DNA of 64,000 nt. It comes from Diphasiastrum complanatum (lineage: Eukaryota; Streptophyta; Lycopodiopsida; Lycopodiales; Lycopodiaceae). Every line of letters begins with the position of its first letter. Within the stretch, counting starts at the first letter, position 1. The stretch lies in the NCBI GenBank assembly GCA_029204225.1, contig CM055099.1, positions 52,223,298-52,287,297 of the forward strand, read 5' to 3'. Below, one piece after another: positions 34,799 through 46,043 of the stretch. The translations under genes and the position numbers were made by a program. Under the pieces are notes generated by a model. That model was not told where the DNA came from and ran no database searches. It was given only the letters and a program-made list of their open reading frames with translations.

Positions 34799-35891
34799 CG
34801 CGTATCAGGATCATGTACATAGTAAATAGAAGAAAACCTCTCCATCTGGACAAGAGCAGAGTGCCCCTTGTGGAGCCTAGACAATGCAGTTGGTCTAAAA
34901 GTGAGCAATGGACCAGTGAAAAGGACACCCAAGTATGTATATGACACTACTGTCTCCAGTGGCAGCCCATCATAGTAGAACACTGTGTCTCTCATATGCT
35001 GTCGATTGGTGTTGAACACCATGACCTTAGTCTTACCAATGTTCACCATCAAACCCCAAATCTGGCAGAAAGCATATAAAGCATCAAGGTGCTGCTGAAG
35101 CCCAGATGCTGATCTCGATAAAAGTATCACGTCATCCGCATATAGTAGAATAGGGATAATCATATCCGCTAACGGACAGCCATCTCCACCCTCTTCCCTA
35201 ATAATCCGCTCAAGATCATCAATATATAGAGCAAAGAGAGTAGGGGACAGAGGACATCCCTGCTTAACTCCCACTGTACTATGAATGTAAGAGGACCATC
35301 CATCACCATCTCAAAAACGGGCTAGCACTCTCTCATACAATGTGACGACAGCAGCAATGATCTCCTGAGAAAAGCCAAGCGATGCTAGGCGCTGGAGTAA
35401 AAGGTGTCTCGGAACAGAATTGAAGGCTTTGCGGAAATCCACAAAGCAACAATAAACCCTCTGCTTCTTGAACTTAGCCTCCTCAATAATGCATCTCGGG
35501 ATGAATATCTGGTCAGCCGTGGAGTAGCCAGCGCGAAAGTCTGCCTGTCCCACAGCATGTAACCCCTCTGTCTCTGCCCGTGAGCTGACAATAGACTGCA
35601 AAACCGATCCATATAGCTTGGCCATAGTATGACTGATCATAATAGTGTGGTAGTTGTCTACAATCAAAGGATCCCCGGCTTTGAGGATAGGGTGTAAAAG
35701 GTTGGTGCAACACGATATGGGGAGACCGAAGATGACAGATTGGTTAAAGATATGGGAAATGTATGGGGCAATAATGTGGGCAACTGGCGTTAGGAAGTCC
35801 ATACTTAGGAGGTCAACATCAGTGGCTTTTTGGGTTTGACCATTTTGGATGGTGTTTTCAACCATGGACGGGGTGAAGAGGGTGAATTCTG
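34672..35891 (-). pseudogene. LINE copy D ORF2 reverse transcriptase
   Basis: The RT runs from FTLFTPSMVENTIQN near 35890 through GDPLIVDNYHTIMISH and CFVDFRKAFNSVPR to GVKQGCPLSPTLFALYIDD and LLYADDVILLSR (plus 35131-35142). A single in-frame TGA at 35311-35313 interrupts it, and a frameshift near 34750 ends this frame. The GVKQGCPLSP motif lost in copy C is intact here. Confidence 0.85.
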
Positions 35892-36289
35892 TGAAGATTT
35901 ACAAGACCTAGCTATGGAGTATCTTAACTCAAATGCTAGATCAACTATGAAAGCTTGAGAAAACTTGGCTATGGAAATATCACACACAAGGAGAATTGCA
36001 TAAGCATCTCACAAACTCAAAAGTCTCAAGAAGAAATGAATTGCTAGAGAGAGAGAGGAGGGCGTGGGTCCTCCAAATCCCTTGTGAGGCAAGCACCTCC
36101 TTTACATGCATGGAAAGTCTAGGTGTCAACCATAGGAGTGAGCTACTTGGCCAAGTGGGCCACTTGCACTAATTCACATAACTTAACAAAAGGGGGTCTG
36201 ATGCATTTAATTAAAACATGCCCCATGAGTTATGTACAACTTAACTAATGCTTAGCCAAAAGGGGTAAAATAGGCATTACTCTTCAACA
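35892..36289 (-). repeat. 3' LTR of copia element
   Basis: In sense direction it begins TGTTGAAGAGTAATGCC and ends AAATCTTCA. The polypurine tract TTAAGGGGGGG (36290-36300) precedes it directly. Confidence 0.95.
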
Positions 36290-36343
36290 CCCCCCCTTAA
36301 TGGCAATTTCATTCAAACTGACACCCAACAAAGTTCTGAACTT

Positions 36344-39300
36344 TTAAAACTTATCTTTACTAAGTGGTTTAGAAAAAATATCAGCTGTCTGGTCGTTGGT
36401 GTCACAATAAACTAGCTCGATCTCCCCACTGTGCACTTTCTCTCGTATAAAATGCTGGTCCACCTCTATGTGTTTTGTCCGTGCATGATAGACTGGATTC
36501 CTTGCAAGCTGAATGCAGCTTTGGTTATCACAATGTAACAATGTAGGTCTTACTTGAGCAATCTGCATGTCCTCAAGTAGACGGCGTAACCAAATGGCTT
36601 CACAGGCGGACCTCGTAGTTGCCCTGTACTCAGCTTCGGTAGACGATAGAGCAATAGTAGGCTGCTTCTTACTGCACCACGATATAGCCCCTGAACCTAG
36701 GCTGAAACAATAGCCTGTCGTCGATCTCCGATCGTCTCTATCACCTGCCCAATCAGAATCTGAATAACCTTCCAGCTGAAGGTTCCCGTCATCCGTGTAT
36801 CCAATCCCATAAGTCACTGTCCCTCTCACATATCGTAAGATCCGCTTGGCTGCCTTCCAATGTGCTTCGGTAGGCTTACACATGTATTGACTTGCAATTC
36901 CAACCGCATAAGCAATATCTGGCCTGGTGGTAGTAAGGTAAATCAGGCTGCCCACTAACTGACGATAGAGCGTCTCATCTGCAAATGCTGGACCATCATC
37001 TTTTGATGGCTTGTTGCTTGCATCCATGGGTGTGCTGATTGGTTTGCTTTCTTGCATGTTAAACCTCTTCAATAATTTCTGTGCATACTTTGCCTGTGAG
37101 ATAAAAAGACAACGCTTCCCTTTCCAAACTTCAACTCCTAGGCAATAATGTAGCAAACCCAAATCTTTCATTTCAAACTCATTAGAAAGATTCTTCTTAA
37201 CACAAGCAATAAGCTTGTTATTGCTTCCCGTGATGAGTAGATCATCCACATAGAGCACAACAACCACAAAGTCTTCTCCTTCCCTGAAGACATAAAGATT
37301 GCAATCAGACTTACTCTTCTCAAACCCTTGCCTTGCAAAGTACTCATCAATTCGGCTATACCAAGCCCTTGGCGCCTGTTTGAGCCCATACAAGGCTTTC
37401 CTAAGCCTGCAAACCAGATTCTCCTTGCCTGTTATTTCAAATCCCTGCGGTTGTTCCATGTAAACCTCCTCCTGTAGGTGCCCATTAAGAAAGGCACTCT
37501 TGACATCCATTTGATGGACATCCCAATCTAAATATGAGGCTATAGCCAAAACGGTCCTGATAGATGTCATTTTAGCAACAGGTGCGAATGCCTCATCATA
37601 GTCTAGCCCCTCTTGCTGAGCATAGCCTTTCGCCACCAACCTTGCCTTGTACTTGTCCACTGTTCCATTGGCATGAAACTTGGTCTTATAGACCCACTTG
37701 CAACCTATTGGTTGCTTCCCTTCTGGCAATGTAGTGAGCTCCCATGTGTCATTCTTGACAATGGAGTCGTACTCCTCCTGCATGGCATGTTGCCATACCT
37801 TTTCTCTCACAGCTTCGTGAAAGAACTGTGGCTCATCTGCATTCAGAATAGTGGACATAAGAGCAAAGTTAGTCTCTTGTCTCTCATGAGACCTAAGAGA
37901 TCTTCTGACACCCTGTTCACTGCTCTCTCCTTCTTCAATCATTTGACCTTCTTTGATTGTTTCCCAATACCACCTAGGTAGCTTCTTCCTAGCAGTAGGT
38001 GATGTGGATGGTGACCATGTATCCCATGGTACTGTTTTAATCTTCCGTTTGTCCCCAACTTCTGCTTCTGGTACTTGGCCAAAAAGAGGTCTCGAACTAG
38101 TAGGTTCGATTTCCTGTTGTTGCTCCTGCACTTGAGGCTTACAGGACTCTTGACTAGGATCCTCATCCGTGGAATCAATCAAGGGTATGAACTCCGAAAT
38201 TCCTTCCTTCTCCTGCTCCTGTATCTTGGGTGCATGCTCTTCATCAAAGATGACATCTCGACTTAGGATCTTCCTCCTGTTTTCGAGATCATATAGCACA
38301 TAAGCTTTCTCACCTTCACTATACCCAAGAAAGACACACTTTACGGATTTTGCATTAAGTTTCTTCCGCAAGTCTTTTGGTATATGTGCATATGCTGTAC
38401 ACCCAAATACTCGAAGGCTGCCCACTTTGGGCTTCTTGCCACTATATGCCTCTTCTGGCGTGATTCCTTCAACTGCTTTGGTTGGACTTCTATTCAATAG
38501 AAAAACAGCAGTTGCTACCGCTTCTGCCCAAAAGGAATTTGGCAACCCCTTTGCCTTGAGCATGCTCCTCGCACACTCAACTATAGACCTGTTTTTCCGC
38601 TCAGCCACGCCGTTTTGCTGCGGTGTATGTGGAGCAGTAAACTGTCTCTTTATCCCACATGCTTTGCAAAGATCTTTGAACTCATCAGAAATATACTCAC
38701 CACCCTTATCTGACCTGAGAGTCTTTAACCTCTTTCCTATGTGGTTTTCCACCATAGCTTTCCACTGTTTGAAGTATTTGAACGCTTCAGATTTCAGTTT
38801 CAGAAAATAGACCCATACCTTCCGAGAGAAATCATCTACGAAGGTCATGAGATAGTATGCCCCCCCTGCTGATTTGACCTGCATGGGACCACATAAATCT
38901 AAATGCACAAGTTCAAGAATGCCCTTGGCCCTGGTAGCTTTTTCCTTTGGAAACTTTTTCCTCTGTTGCTTCCCTAATGCACAAGCCTCACATGTATCTG
39001 AAGAAGACTTAATGCTAGGAAGATCCACTACCATTTTGTGCCTGTTCAAAACTTGCAAACTTTTGTAACTCAAATGACCATATCTCTCATGCCAAAGCTT
39101 GTCCCGATTAGTATCTCTTGCAGACAAGGCCTCTTGGCTAGGAATGGTTGTGAAAAGCTTGTAAAGACCTCCTTGCATTCCCTTGGCTACCACTTTGAAG
39201 TTCTGATCTTTGTCTTTTACCAAACATTTAGAATCATTAAACTCTACCACCATGTTCTGTTTGGTAATGGCACCAACAGATAACAAGTTCTTAGCCAACC

Positions 39301-40432
39301 CTGGTACATGCAACACACTTTTAATTTCCTTCACCTCACCTGATGATAGCTGTATTGCAACTGTGCCTTTGCCCCTCACCATACGTTTAGAATTATCTCC
39401 AAGGCAAACATGCTGGCTATCTTCTGTCTCCTCATAGGTGCTGAACCAATCTCTATGAGGTGTCATGTGCTTTGAGGCTCCAGAATCAATGTACCATCCA
39501 CCAAATGTGGATTCAGATGATAGGGCTGCGGTGAATAGCTCAAGCACACCAGATTGCTCCTCCTCTGCAACTTTGTCAACAAAGTGACTCTGTTGGTTCT
39601 TTCCCTTCTTCTGATCACTTTGCTTCTTCCTGCATTCAAAAGCAAAATGCCCATACTTACCACAATAGTTGCAGTTGCCCTTCCTCTTGGGTGTAGATGA
39701 GGAATTGGTGCTTGACTCCGCTCCAACCTGTAACTTGGACACCTGCTGCTCCAAGCTTTGCTTTGAGTTCTTCTTTTTGCCTTTGCCTTTCTCCTGAAAG
39801 TTTTGCTTCTTCTTAGAAGCAAATGCAAGCTCTGGATTATCTTCCCTTTCAGAAAGATTCTTCCTTCTCATCTCCTCCTGTAAAAGAAGACCACATAACT
39901 CCCCAAAGGTTGGGAGTTTCTCCCTAGCAGAAAGGGACATCACATAGTCTTGATAGTTGAATGACAAGCTGTTCAAGACTATGGGAACAATACTCCTGTC
40001 ACTTACTTTCTCTCCAACTGAAGCAAGCTGATCCAATAGGTCCTTGACCTTTGTAATATGATCACCAATTGTTGCACCTGCTTCCATCTTGAGAGTATGT
40101 AACCTGTTTTGCAAATACACCAGCTTGGCTGAATCCACTGTTTCAAACATAGACTTCAGAATTGTCCAAGCATCAGCTGCATCCCTTGCATTGCAAATGT
40201 GAGGAATAATATTGTCCTTGACAGAAAGATTGATTATCCTATGAGCTTTATGTCTCCTGTTCATGTAGTCCTTCAATTCAGGATCAGATGTTGGTACAGG
40301 TTCTGTACCTGTCATGACCTCCCAACAATTCTTATCCATCAAGATATTGGCTATCTTGAACTTCCACACTCTGTAGTTTGTGCCATCTAGTTTGCTAGAT
40401 TCACCCAGCAAACTCTCCCCAAGACTTGCCAT
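36344..40432 (-). CDS. Copia Gag-Pol polyprotein (1362 residues)
   Basis: A single frame encodes the whole copia polyprotein. Gag has a DGTNYRVWKFKIANIL start typical of UBN2-type Gag and a CCHC knuckle at residues 254-267 (CNYCGKYGHFAFEC). Protease carries WYIDSGASKHMT with catalytic D316. The GAG-pre-integrase histidines (LWHERYGH) and CEAC cysteines form the zinc site. The integrase DD-E residues are about D512, D575 and E611. The RT has YVDDLLITG near residue 1061, and RNase H has GYSDSDWAGDRDDRRSTTGY. The ORF stops TAA after SKPLSKDKF; the next in-frame codons read KFRTLLGVS, the usual family end, so a short tail may have been lost. All catalytic residues I checked are present. Confidence 0.95.
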   Translation of the reverse strand: MASLGESLLGESSKLDGTNYRVWKFKIANILMDKNCWEVMTGTEPVPTSDPELKDYMNRRHKAHRIINLSVKDNIIPHICNARDAADAWTILKSMFETVDSAKLVYLQNRLHTLKMEAGATIGDHITKVKDLLDQLASVGEKVSDRSIVPIVLNSLSFNYQDYVMSLSAREKLPTFGELCGLLLQEEMRRKNLSEREDNPELAFASKKKQNFQEKGKGKKKNSKQSLEQQVSKLQVGAESSTNSSSTPKRKGNCNYCGKYGHFAFECRKKQSDQKKGKNQQSHFVDKVAEEEQSGVLELFTAALSSESTFGGWYIDSGASKHMTPHRDWFSTYEETEDSQHVCLGDNSKRMVRGKGTVAIQLSSGEVKEIKSVLHVPGLAKNLLSVGAITKQNMVVEFNDSKCLVKDKDQNFKVVAKGMQGGLYKLFTTIPSQEALSARDTNRDKLWHERYGHLSYKSLQVLNRHKMVVDLPSIKSSSDTCEACALGKQQRKKFPKEKATRAKGILELVHLDLCGPMQVKSAGGAYYLMTFVDDFSRKVWVYFLKLKSEAFKYFKQWKAMVENHIGKRLKTLRSDKGGEYISDEFKDLCKACGIKRQFTAPHTPQQNGVAERKNRSIVECARSMLKAKGLPNSFWAEAVATAVFLLNRSPTKAVEGITPEEAYSGKKPKVGSLRVFGCTAYAHIPKDLRKKLNAKSVKCVFLGYSEGEKAYVLYDLENRRKILSRDVIFDEEHAPKIQEQEKEGISEFIPLIDSTDEDPSQESCKPQVQEQQQEIEPTSSRPLFGQVPEAEVGDKRKIKTVPWDTWSPSTSPTARKKLPRWYWETIKEGQMIEEGESSEQGVRRSLRSHERQETNFALMSTILNADEPQFFHEAVREKVWQHAMQEEYDSIVKNDTWELTTLPEGKQPIGCKWVYKTKFHANGTVDKYKARLVAKGYAQQEGLDYDEAFAPVAKMTSIRTVLAIASYLDWDVHQMDVKSAFLNGHLQEEVYMEQPQGFEITGKENLVCRLRKALYGLKQAPRAWYSRIDEYFARQGFEKSKSDCNLYVFREGEDFVVVVLYVDDLLITGSNNKLIACVKKNLSNEFEMKDLGLLHYCLGVEVWKGKRCLFISQAKYAQKLLKRFNMQESKPISTPMDASNKPSKDDGPAFADETLYRQLVGSLIYLTTTRPDIAYAVGIASQYMCKPTEAHWKAAKRILRYVRGTVTYGIGYTDDGNLQLEGYSDSDWAGDRDDRRSTTGYCFSLGSGAISWCSKKQPTIALSSTEAEYRATTRSACEAIWLRRLLEDMQIAQVRPTLLHCDNQSCIQLARNPVYHARTKHIEVDQHFIREKVHSGEIELVYCDTNDQTADIFSKPLSKDKF

Positions 40433-40878
40433 GCTAAAATCTGTGCTTAAAACAGAAGCTCAACTTGAAAGAGATCAGAAAAGAACAGCTTCCAGCAACA
40501 AGGGTTTAACCCCAAACTAGGGTATGTAGCCATTTTTCAGCTCCTGCTTTTGTCTTTGCCACTTGGTGTGGCCTCACTAGCACAAGCACTAGGCTCCACT
40601 GGAACAGAAACCAGAAGCCCCTACAGAAAGTGCGCCCTACTTTTGTGTAAGCTCCTCCAGAAAGACTCTCCAAAACTTAGCCAGATTTAGAAAGTTTTTG
40701 GATCATCCCACTCCCCTTGCCAATAGCTCTCCAACAGTGCAAGACTCCACCTGATCTGACACCTATAGATCAAATGCTCCCTCTTTCAAGATTGAGGTGC
40801 TTGTAGAAGATAAGAATCTTCTCAAGAATCTAAGCACTGAAGTTTCTCTCACTCTCAGACTCACAGGCTAGACAACCT

Positions 40879-40890
40879 GCTCTGATACCA
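40879..40890 (-). other. Copia primer binding site
   Basis: The sense sequence TGGTATCAGAGC directly follows the 5' LTR and matches the initiator tRNA-Met 3' end. Confidence 0.95.
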
Positions 40891-41288
40891 TGAAGATTTA
40901 CAAGACCTAGCTATGGAGTATCTTAACTCAAATGCTAGATCAACTATGAAAGCTTGAGAAAACTTGGCTATGGAAATATCACACACAAGGAGAATTGCAT
41001 AAGCATCTCACAAACTCAAAAGTCTCAAGAAGAAATGAATTGCTAGAGAGAGAGAGGAGGGCGTGGGTCCTCCAAATCCCTTGTGAGGCAAGCACCTCCT
41101 TTACATGCATGGAAAGTCTAGGTGTCAACCATAGGGGTGAGCTACTTGGCCAAGTGGGCCACTTGCACTAATTTACATAACTTAACAAAAGGGGGTCTGA
41201 TGCATTTAATTAAAACATGCCCCATGAGTTATGTACAACTTAACTAATGCTTAGCCAAAAGGGGTAAAATAGGCATTACTCTTCAACA
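40891..41288 (-). repeat. 5' LTR of copia element
   Basis: This is a 398-bp direct repeat of 35892-36289 with two substitutions seen by eye. Confidence 0.95.
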
Positions 41289-42252
41289 TTCTGAAGGGCG
41301 TGGGGAAAGAGAAATGGAAAGAGAGTCAACTATATAAAGCTTAGAAGCATAATTTATCCATGACTCAATAGCAATAGGAGTGGGTTTAAAACATAAGGGT
41401 TTTTAGAGAACATCCGCCAAAAGAAATGGGAGGATGGGGAGGCAATAGCATCAACAAGTTTTTGTCCCAAGGACTGGAGTCATTTTGTGATATTCTTTTT
41501 GCTTCAAGGCTAGGGTGTGAGGAGAGTGGTATCTAGCGTAAACAACTTGTTTATGCAGTGATAAGCACTCTGTATCGTACCACTTGTTGTGGGTGTGTTT
41601 ATGCGAAGAGAAGGTTTTCGAAGGATAGGCAGTATTGGCGGATTGCAAAAGGGATTGAGATAAAAAGACAGCTTGTTGGTCAACTGAGGAGGTGAAGGGA
41701 AAGTCTTGGAGAAAAGTAATTAGGGACTCGGTGAAAGGGGAAAACCAGATGGAGAGAAAACTGGGCGATGGTGATGGGTGGGACGGTGTGTTGTGACTGT
41801 GGTACTATGGTGTCCAAGGGATAGAAGTAGGAGGGAGTGATCAGAAATGGTAGGAGGTATAATGTGGAAGGTATGAAGAAATGGGATCAAAGCCGGTGAC
41901 CCAATGTAAGTAGTCAACAACACTATGTCCTCTTCCATGTGGGTGACAAGTAAAATAAGATGATGAAGGCCAGCAAGGAAGGCCATTCAAAATGGTTAAG
42001 GAATGGGCCTCTGCTAAACCAATCAACTGCTCTCCAAAGTGGGTAGCTAGAGTATTTGCATCCTGTGAGGTCCTGTCAAAGCCCATATCTAATGTGTGAA
42101 CCTGTAGAAAGTCACTCTGCATGAAACTCAGCTTGCCTGATGCTCGTACGAGCATTAAAATCTCCTGCTAAAAGAATAAGGCCTCGCTGTGCAAAGCTGA
42201 CTATATCATCTAAGAGAGCCTGGAAAGGGTCACCACCAGAATCTGCAAAAGA
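41289..42252 (-). pseudogene. LINE copy D ORF2 endonuclease to RT linker
   Basis: Frames at 42155-41841 and 41986-41720 encode the endonuclease second half (DANTLATHFGEQLIGLAEAH, CHPHGRGHSVVDYL, TISDHSLLLLSLG). 41648-41451 holds KWYDTECLSLHKQVVYAR from the linker. Frameshifts separate them. The reading reaches the copia insertion point with text matching copy C (SPRPSEFT). Confidence 0.8.
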
Positions 42253-43527
42253 CTATGTCTGTGGTGCAAAGTAACAAACTGCAAGAAAGAGGTCCTGAGA
42301 AAGCCCCAAACAATGACCAAAGAACTGAAACCAAATAAAGCGTGCAAATCGATCACTTTTGACCAGTTTAAAATGAGAACTGAAAACATTCTTGGTGAGA
42401 CATGCAACACCACCAGAACCACGGGAGGTCTTCCCTCTCACAAATGGCCGGTGCGTTAAGTGCCAGGTGCAATCCTGTATGGATGGGAGCGGTCTATATA
42501 ATGATTCATGAGTCTCTGCTAACAAAAGGATATCACAATTCAGCATGAAAGAATGGATCACCCGTTGAAGAAGATGATAGTATGCCAGGTTCGCCTTCAA
42601 TGAAAACCACCCGCTGATATCTTGCGTTTGCATCCTGGATAATTTGTTTCCTGGCTTGCCATTGTGTGTGTGTGTAAGGTCATCATCCATAAAAATAAAA
42701 GTCCCTTTTAATTTGGCTCTAAGGCGTAAAGCTGCGTTGCGGCTGTTCATAGAGTGAAACTTGATAAACAATACATTAGTGTCAAACTTACTTCTCCAAG
42801 CTGTATCAAATCCATCTGTGGTGTGTGTGAGCTTAGTTAAAAGCAGGTCTTTTGCCTCTTCAATGGGCTTATCCCCGTCGGGAATCCCTCTAACCCGGAT
42901 ATTAAAGGCTTTTTTAACCCTTCTTTCTTGCTCGGAGAAGACATCTTCTAGTGTAGAATTCACAACTGCATGTTGAACTGAGCTTGAAGATTCGACCTTA
43001 CCATCGCTTTTCAGACGTACTGCCCACGTCTTCGTTTCTTCCACTTGTTTCTCAAGGCTAGATATTTTGTTCGACGTCTCCTCCAATACCTGCTTAAGAG
43101 ATACATTTTCTTGTTCAAGCTGCTCCATTCGCTCTTTAACCCCACAAAGATCGAAAACCAGCTTGCCGTTCTCAATTTCAAGAAAGCATAATTGTCTTTT
43201 GAGTCCTATGATTTCTTGCCGAATATAGCTGATGTCATAAGCAAAGAGGCCTTCAGTAGGTTTGGAAGGGGTATATTCAACTGTGGGCAGTTGATTAACC
43301 GCAAATGTTTCGACAGCAGGGCGAGCATCCGTCTTGGATCCAGATGCAGATGCAGTGGACAGATCAGAAGTAGATGTGATGGACAGACTTAAAGCAGGTA
43401 CGATGGCAGGAGCAGGTACCAAAAACTCAGATGTGATGGGCAAAAGGGTGTTTTCCGGGCCTTCCAAAGCAGGGCGTGGTGGAGAGTGGGGGGGGTTACC
43501 TCCCTCTCGTTTGTTGCGTGGAGCCAT
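42253..43527 (-). pseudogene. LINE copy D ORF1 running into endonuclease
   Basis: The 424-codon frame starts MAPRNKREGGNPPHSPP and covers an ORF1-type protein: YTPSKPTEG, a coiled coil (residues about 95-165, LKRQLCFLEIENGKL and EQENVSLKQVLEE), and the RNA-binding domain (FNIRVRGIPDGDKPIEEAKD, FIFMDDDLTHT). At a CACACA run (plus 42661-42676) it leaves the ORF1 frame. The rest of ORF1 (KQIIQDANARYQRVVFIEG) is in another frame, and this frame enters the endonuclease (CDILLLAETHES, SRGSGGVACLTKN). A gained CA unit would explain the fusion. Confidence 0.8.
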
Positions 43528-43800
43528 AGGACAGCGTATGTTTGTAGCAAGAAGAACCCTGCAGGTCCGGAGCAGGTCAAGTCCGCTCCAGGTCCGCTCA
43601 GGAATCTGCTTAGGGTCCGCTCAAAAAACCGCCAGAGTTCCGCTCAGAAACCCGCCAAATCCACCAGAGATCTGCCCGGAAAAAGCTAGAAATCCACCAA
43701 AAAAAATCCGCCAGAAAATTCGCCAAAGGTCCGGTAAGAAATCCGCCAGAGGTCCGCTAGAAATCCGCCAAAAAATCCACCAGAAATCCGTCAGAGAGAG
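43528..43800 (-). repeat. Short tandem repeats in LINE D 5' region
   Basis: Degenerate units built on TCCGCCAGA and GGTCCGCT, spaced roughly 20 bp apart, recur about ten times between 43570 and 43800, directly upstream of the ORF1 start at 43527. Confidence 0.5.
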
Positions 43801-43829
43801 GGCTCCTTGCTTTTGAAGTAGTCTTTGGC

Positions 43830-44230
43830 TTATCCTTTGTGGATCCAGCAGACATGGACATCTGTTCCATCAGGTAGAACACGCCATTTCAAGCATGAAG
43901 GATCATCACATTGGACCCAAACAACATCTGTAACATCTTTTGTGGCATCTGCATGTGTTAATGGTCTTGATCGAGTTTCAACATGGGGTAACGAGGTTAC
44001 ACGCTCCTTCTCCTACCAGTATTAGCACATCAGGGAGTTTCTTTAGAAGCCTCCTATATGCTGTTGTGTCATCAAAATCCAGGACTACCTTCACTGTATC
44101 ACAGGAATCAAATGATGGGGAAGAGGAACAGCAAGCTAGCAAACCGATTTTTGATCTCAAGCATGTGCAGCGGACCTCCCACTGTAGCGCAACAGGTCCA
44201 GCTAGGAAAATGAGGAATGAACTATGATGC
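43830..44230 (-). pseudogene. Host-gene fragment with CW-type zinc finger
   Basis: The minus reading gives VKVVLDFDDTTAYRRLLKKL and PDVLILVGEG. After a one-base shift it reads HADATKDVTDVVWVQCD and then CLKWRVLP, ending at a TAA (43830-43832). W-V-Q-C, the second Cys and K-W-R are the core of the CW domain found in plant chromatin proteins. Later CW cysteines are degraded or absent. It matches none of the transposons here, so I read it as a captured or disrupted host gene piece; the parent gene is not identified. Confidence 0.45.
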
Positions 44231-44272
44231 TGATGCAATGGCGCTACTCGCCGATGGTGCGATGGTGTTGTT

Positions 44273-44275
<3 letters not shown>

Positions 44276-44320
<45 letters not shown>

Positions 44321-44411
44321 ACCTATGCCAATCGCAAAAAAGCAGCCTGCGCGATCCAGAAATAAAGCCAATCGCTATCCAATTCACCCTCCCATCGCGA
44401 TCCAGAAATGA

Positions 44412-44468
<57 letters not shown>
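44276..44468. repeat. Two (GA)n tracts with non-coding spacer
   Basis: GA repeats at about 44276-44318 and 44414-44468 flank a spacer containing the repeated word CGCGATCCAGAAAT (about 44349 and 44396). They may be tails of severely truncated LINE copies in minus orientation. Confidence 0.5.
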
Positions 44469-44471
<3 letters not shown>

Positions 44472-44589
44472 GGTTGAAAAACGATTCCATATGGTTGAAA
44501 AATGCTTCAGTACAGTTCAGGACGTTGAAGTATGGTAATTGGTTCAGAACACTCAGCATGATTCAGCATTTTTGTTTAGTTTGTTGGAT

Positions 44590-44592
<3 letters not shown>

Positions 44593-44663
<71 letters not shown>

Positions 44664-44677
44664 GAGATAGAGAGAGC

Positions 44678-44719
<42 letters not shown>
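44593..44719 (-). repeat. (CT)n tail of LINE copy E
   Basis: A roughly 127-bp GA run on the plus strand with a few interruptions abuts the sense AATAAAGCTTT of copy E. Confidence 0.85.
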
Positions 44720-44723
<4 letters not shown>

Positions 44724-46043
44724 TTTATTAACGTCTTTTCCATGCCAAAAGGCGTATAAGACGAGCAAGTACATCAAATAAAGTGGAACCAAGACGGAAC
44801 AATGCCGTCAAACAACATAACTAAACCAAAACTAACTAAGAAGAGGATAATGTCCAGGGTTATATGGTACGTTGACCATTTACATACTCAATTGGCATCT
44901 CTTCAGTACTCTAACTCTCTCACTAACTCTGAACAGTCTCAGATATCTCATTAATAGTAGCAGGTTTAATATCTACAAAACGGATGATACCATCCCTGTA
45001 GATCAACCGCTTTCCATTCGTTAGAGCCTCCTGGTTTGCTTTTTTCCGTTCTTGAACCTGAATGAAAGTAAGGTCTTCATCCAGGTATATCGTGGTGCCC
45101 CGTAGTGTAGATCTCTTCCCTAGCGCTTCATGACAACCAGTGGCAGATGCAAAGCGTATAGCAAGAGTACCTGGATCTTTCTTAGGTCGCCATGCTATCC
45201 ATATCTTTGTGGTGGTGTTGAAGACTCTCTTCAAGAAACTTTTTAGCTTCACCAACAGCATCATGGGAGTTCGTAATACCTCTGACTCGGACATTAAAAG
45301 CCTTTTGCTCTCGCAAACGGCTCTCAGTGAACGTAGCTGAGATAAAAGAAGGTGGAGGTGGTAGAACAGCAGTATTAGGACCTTTAAGCACATTTGCCTA
45401 GGATCGGACAGCGGTATGATGCTGTTCCACTTGACTTTCAAGCTGTTGGATCTTAGCTGAAGTAGTCGAATGAGAGGAAGCTTCGATTTTGACAGCTGCA
45501 ACTTCTTTCTTGAGATCATCGATAGACGAATCTAGTTTCTAAAGATGAGATTGAACTGCTTGGATCATAGCTTCAAGAGAAAGAAGTTTTTTCCGATGGT
45601 CGTTGAGATATTCATAGGAACGTAACTGATCTGCACGAATGACGGAGATCATAAAGGCTGGAGGCAGAGGTAATTCTTCTTCTGGGGTATTCGGGGTCAA
45701 AGGATCGGCTATGATGGATTCACTATTATCAAGAATAGGATTTGACAGAGATATAGGGATTGCAACTGGAATGGAAGGTGAAGGTGAAGGTGGATCGAAG
45801 GTAGGTGCGATGGACGGGTCTGAAATGGAAGAAGAAGATGAGGTAGATGAAGAGGATGAAGCATTGTTGGCAGGAAGGGCAGGTGCACCACCCCTCTTAC
45901 TTTTGGCCATAGTTGTTCTGCTGGAAGCAAGCTTATCCATCGATGTTGAATAGGTCGCTGGTTGGAGACAGCAGAGCGCTGGAGATGGAGCAGGTTCCGC
46001 AAGAGGGCATCACACCCGTAGGTTGGAGGCACAGAGCGCTGGA

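Larger units (their letters stand above)
35892..41288 (-). mobile_element. Young, near-intact Ty1/copia element (5.4 kb)
   Basis: The two 398-bp LTRs (35892-36289 and 40891-41288) differ at two positions by eye (about 36144/41143 and 36175/41174). The target duplication TTCTG is identical at 35887-35891 and 41289-41293. A perfect initiator-tRNA-Met primer site and a polypurine tract adjoin the LTRs, and a single 1362-codon ORF fills the interior. It lies inside the RT of LINE copy D, whose reading continues across the site. It is the youngest or second youngest insertion here and may be active. Confidence 0.97.
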
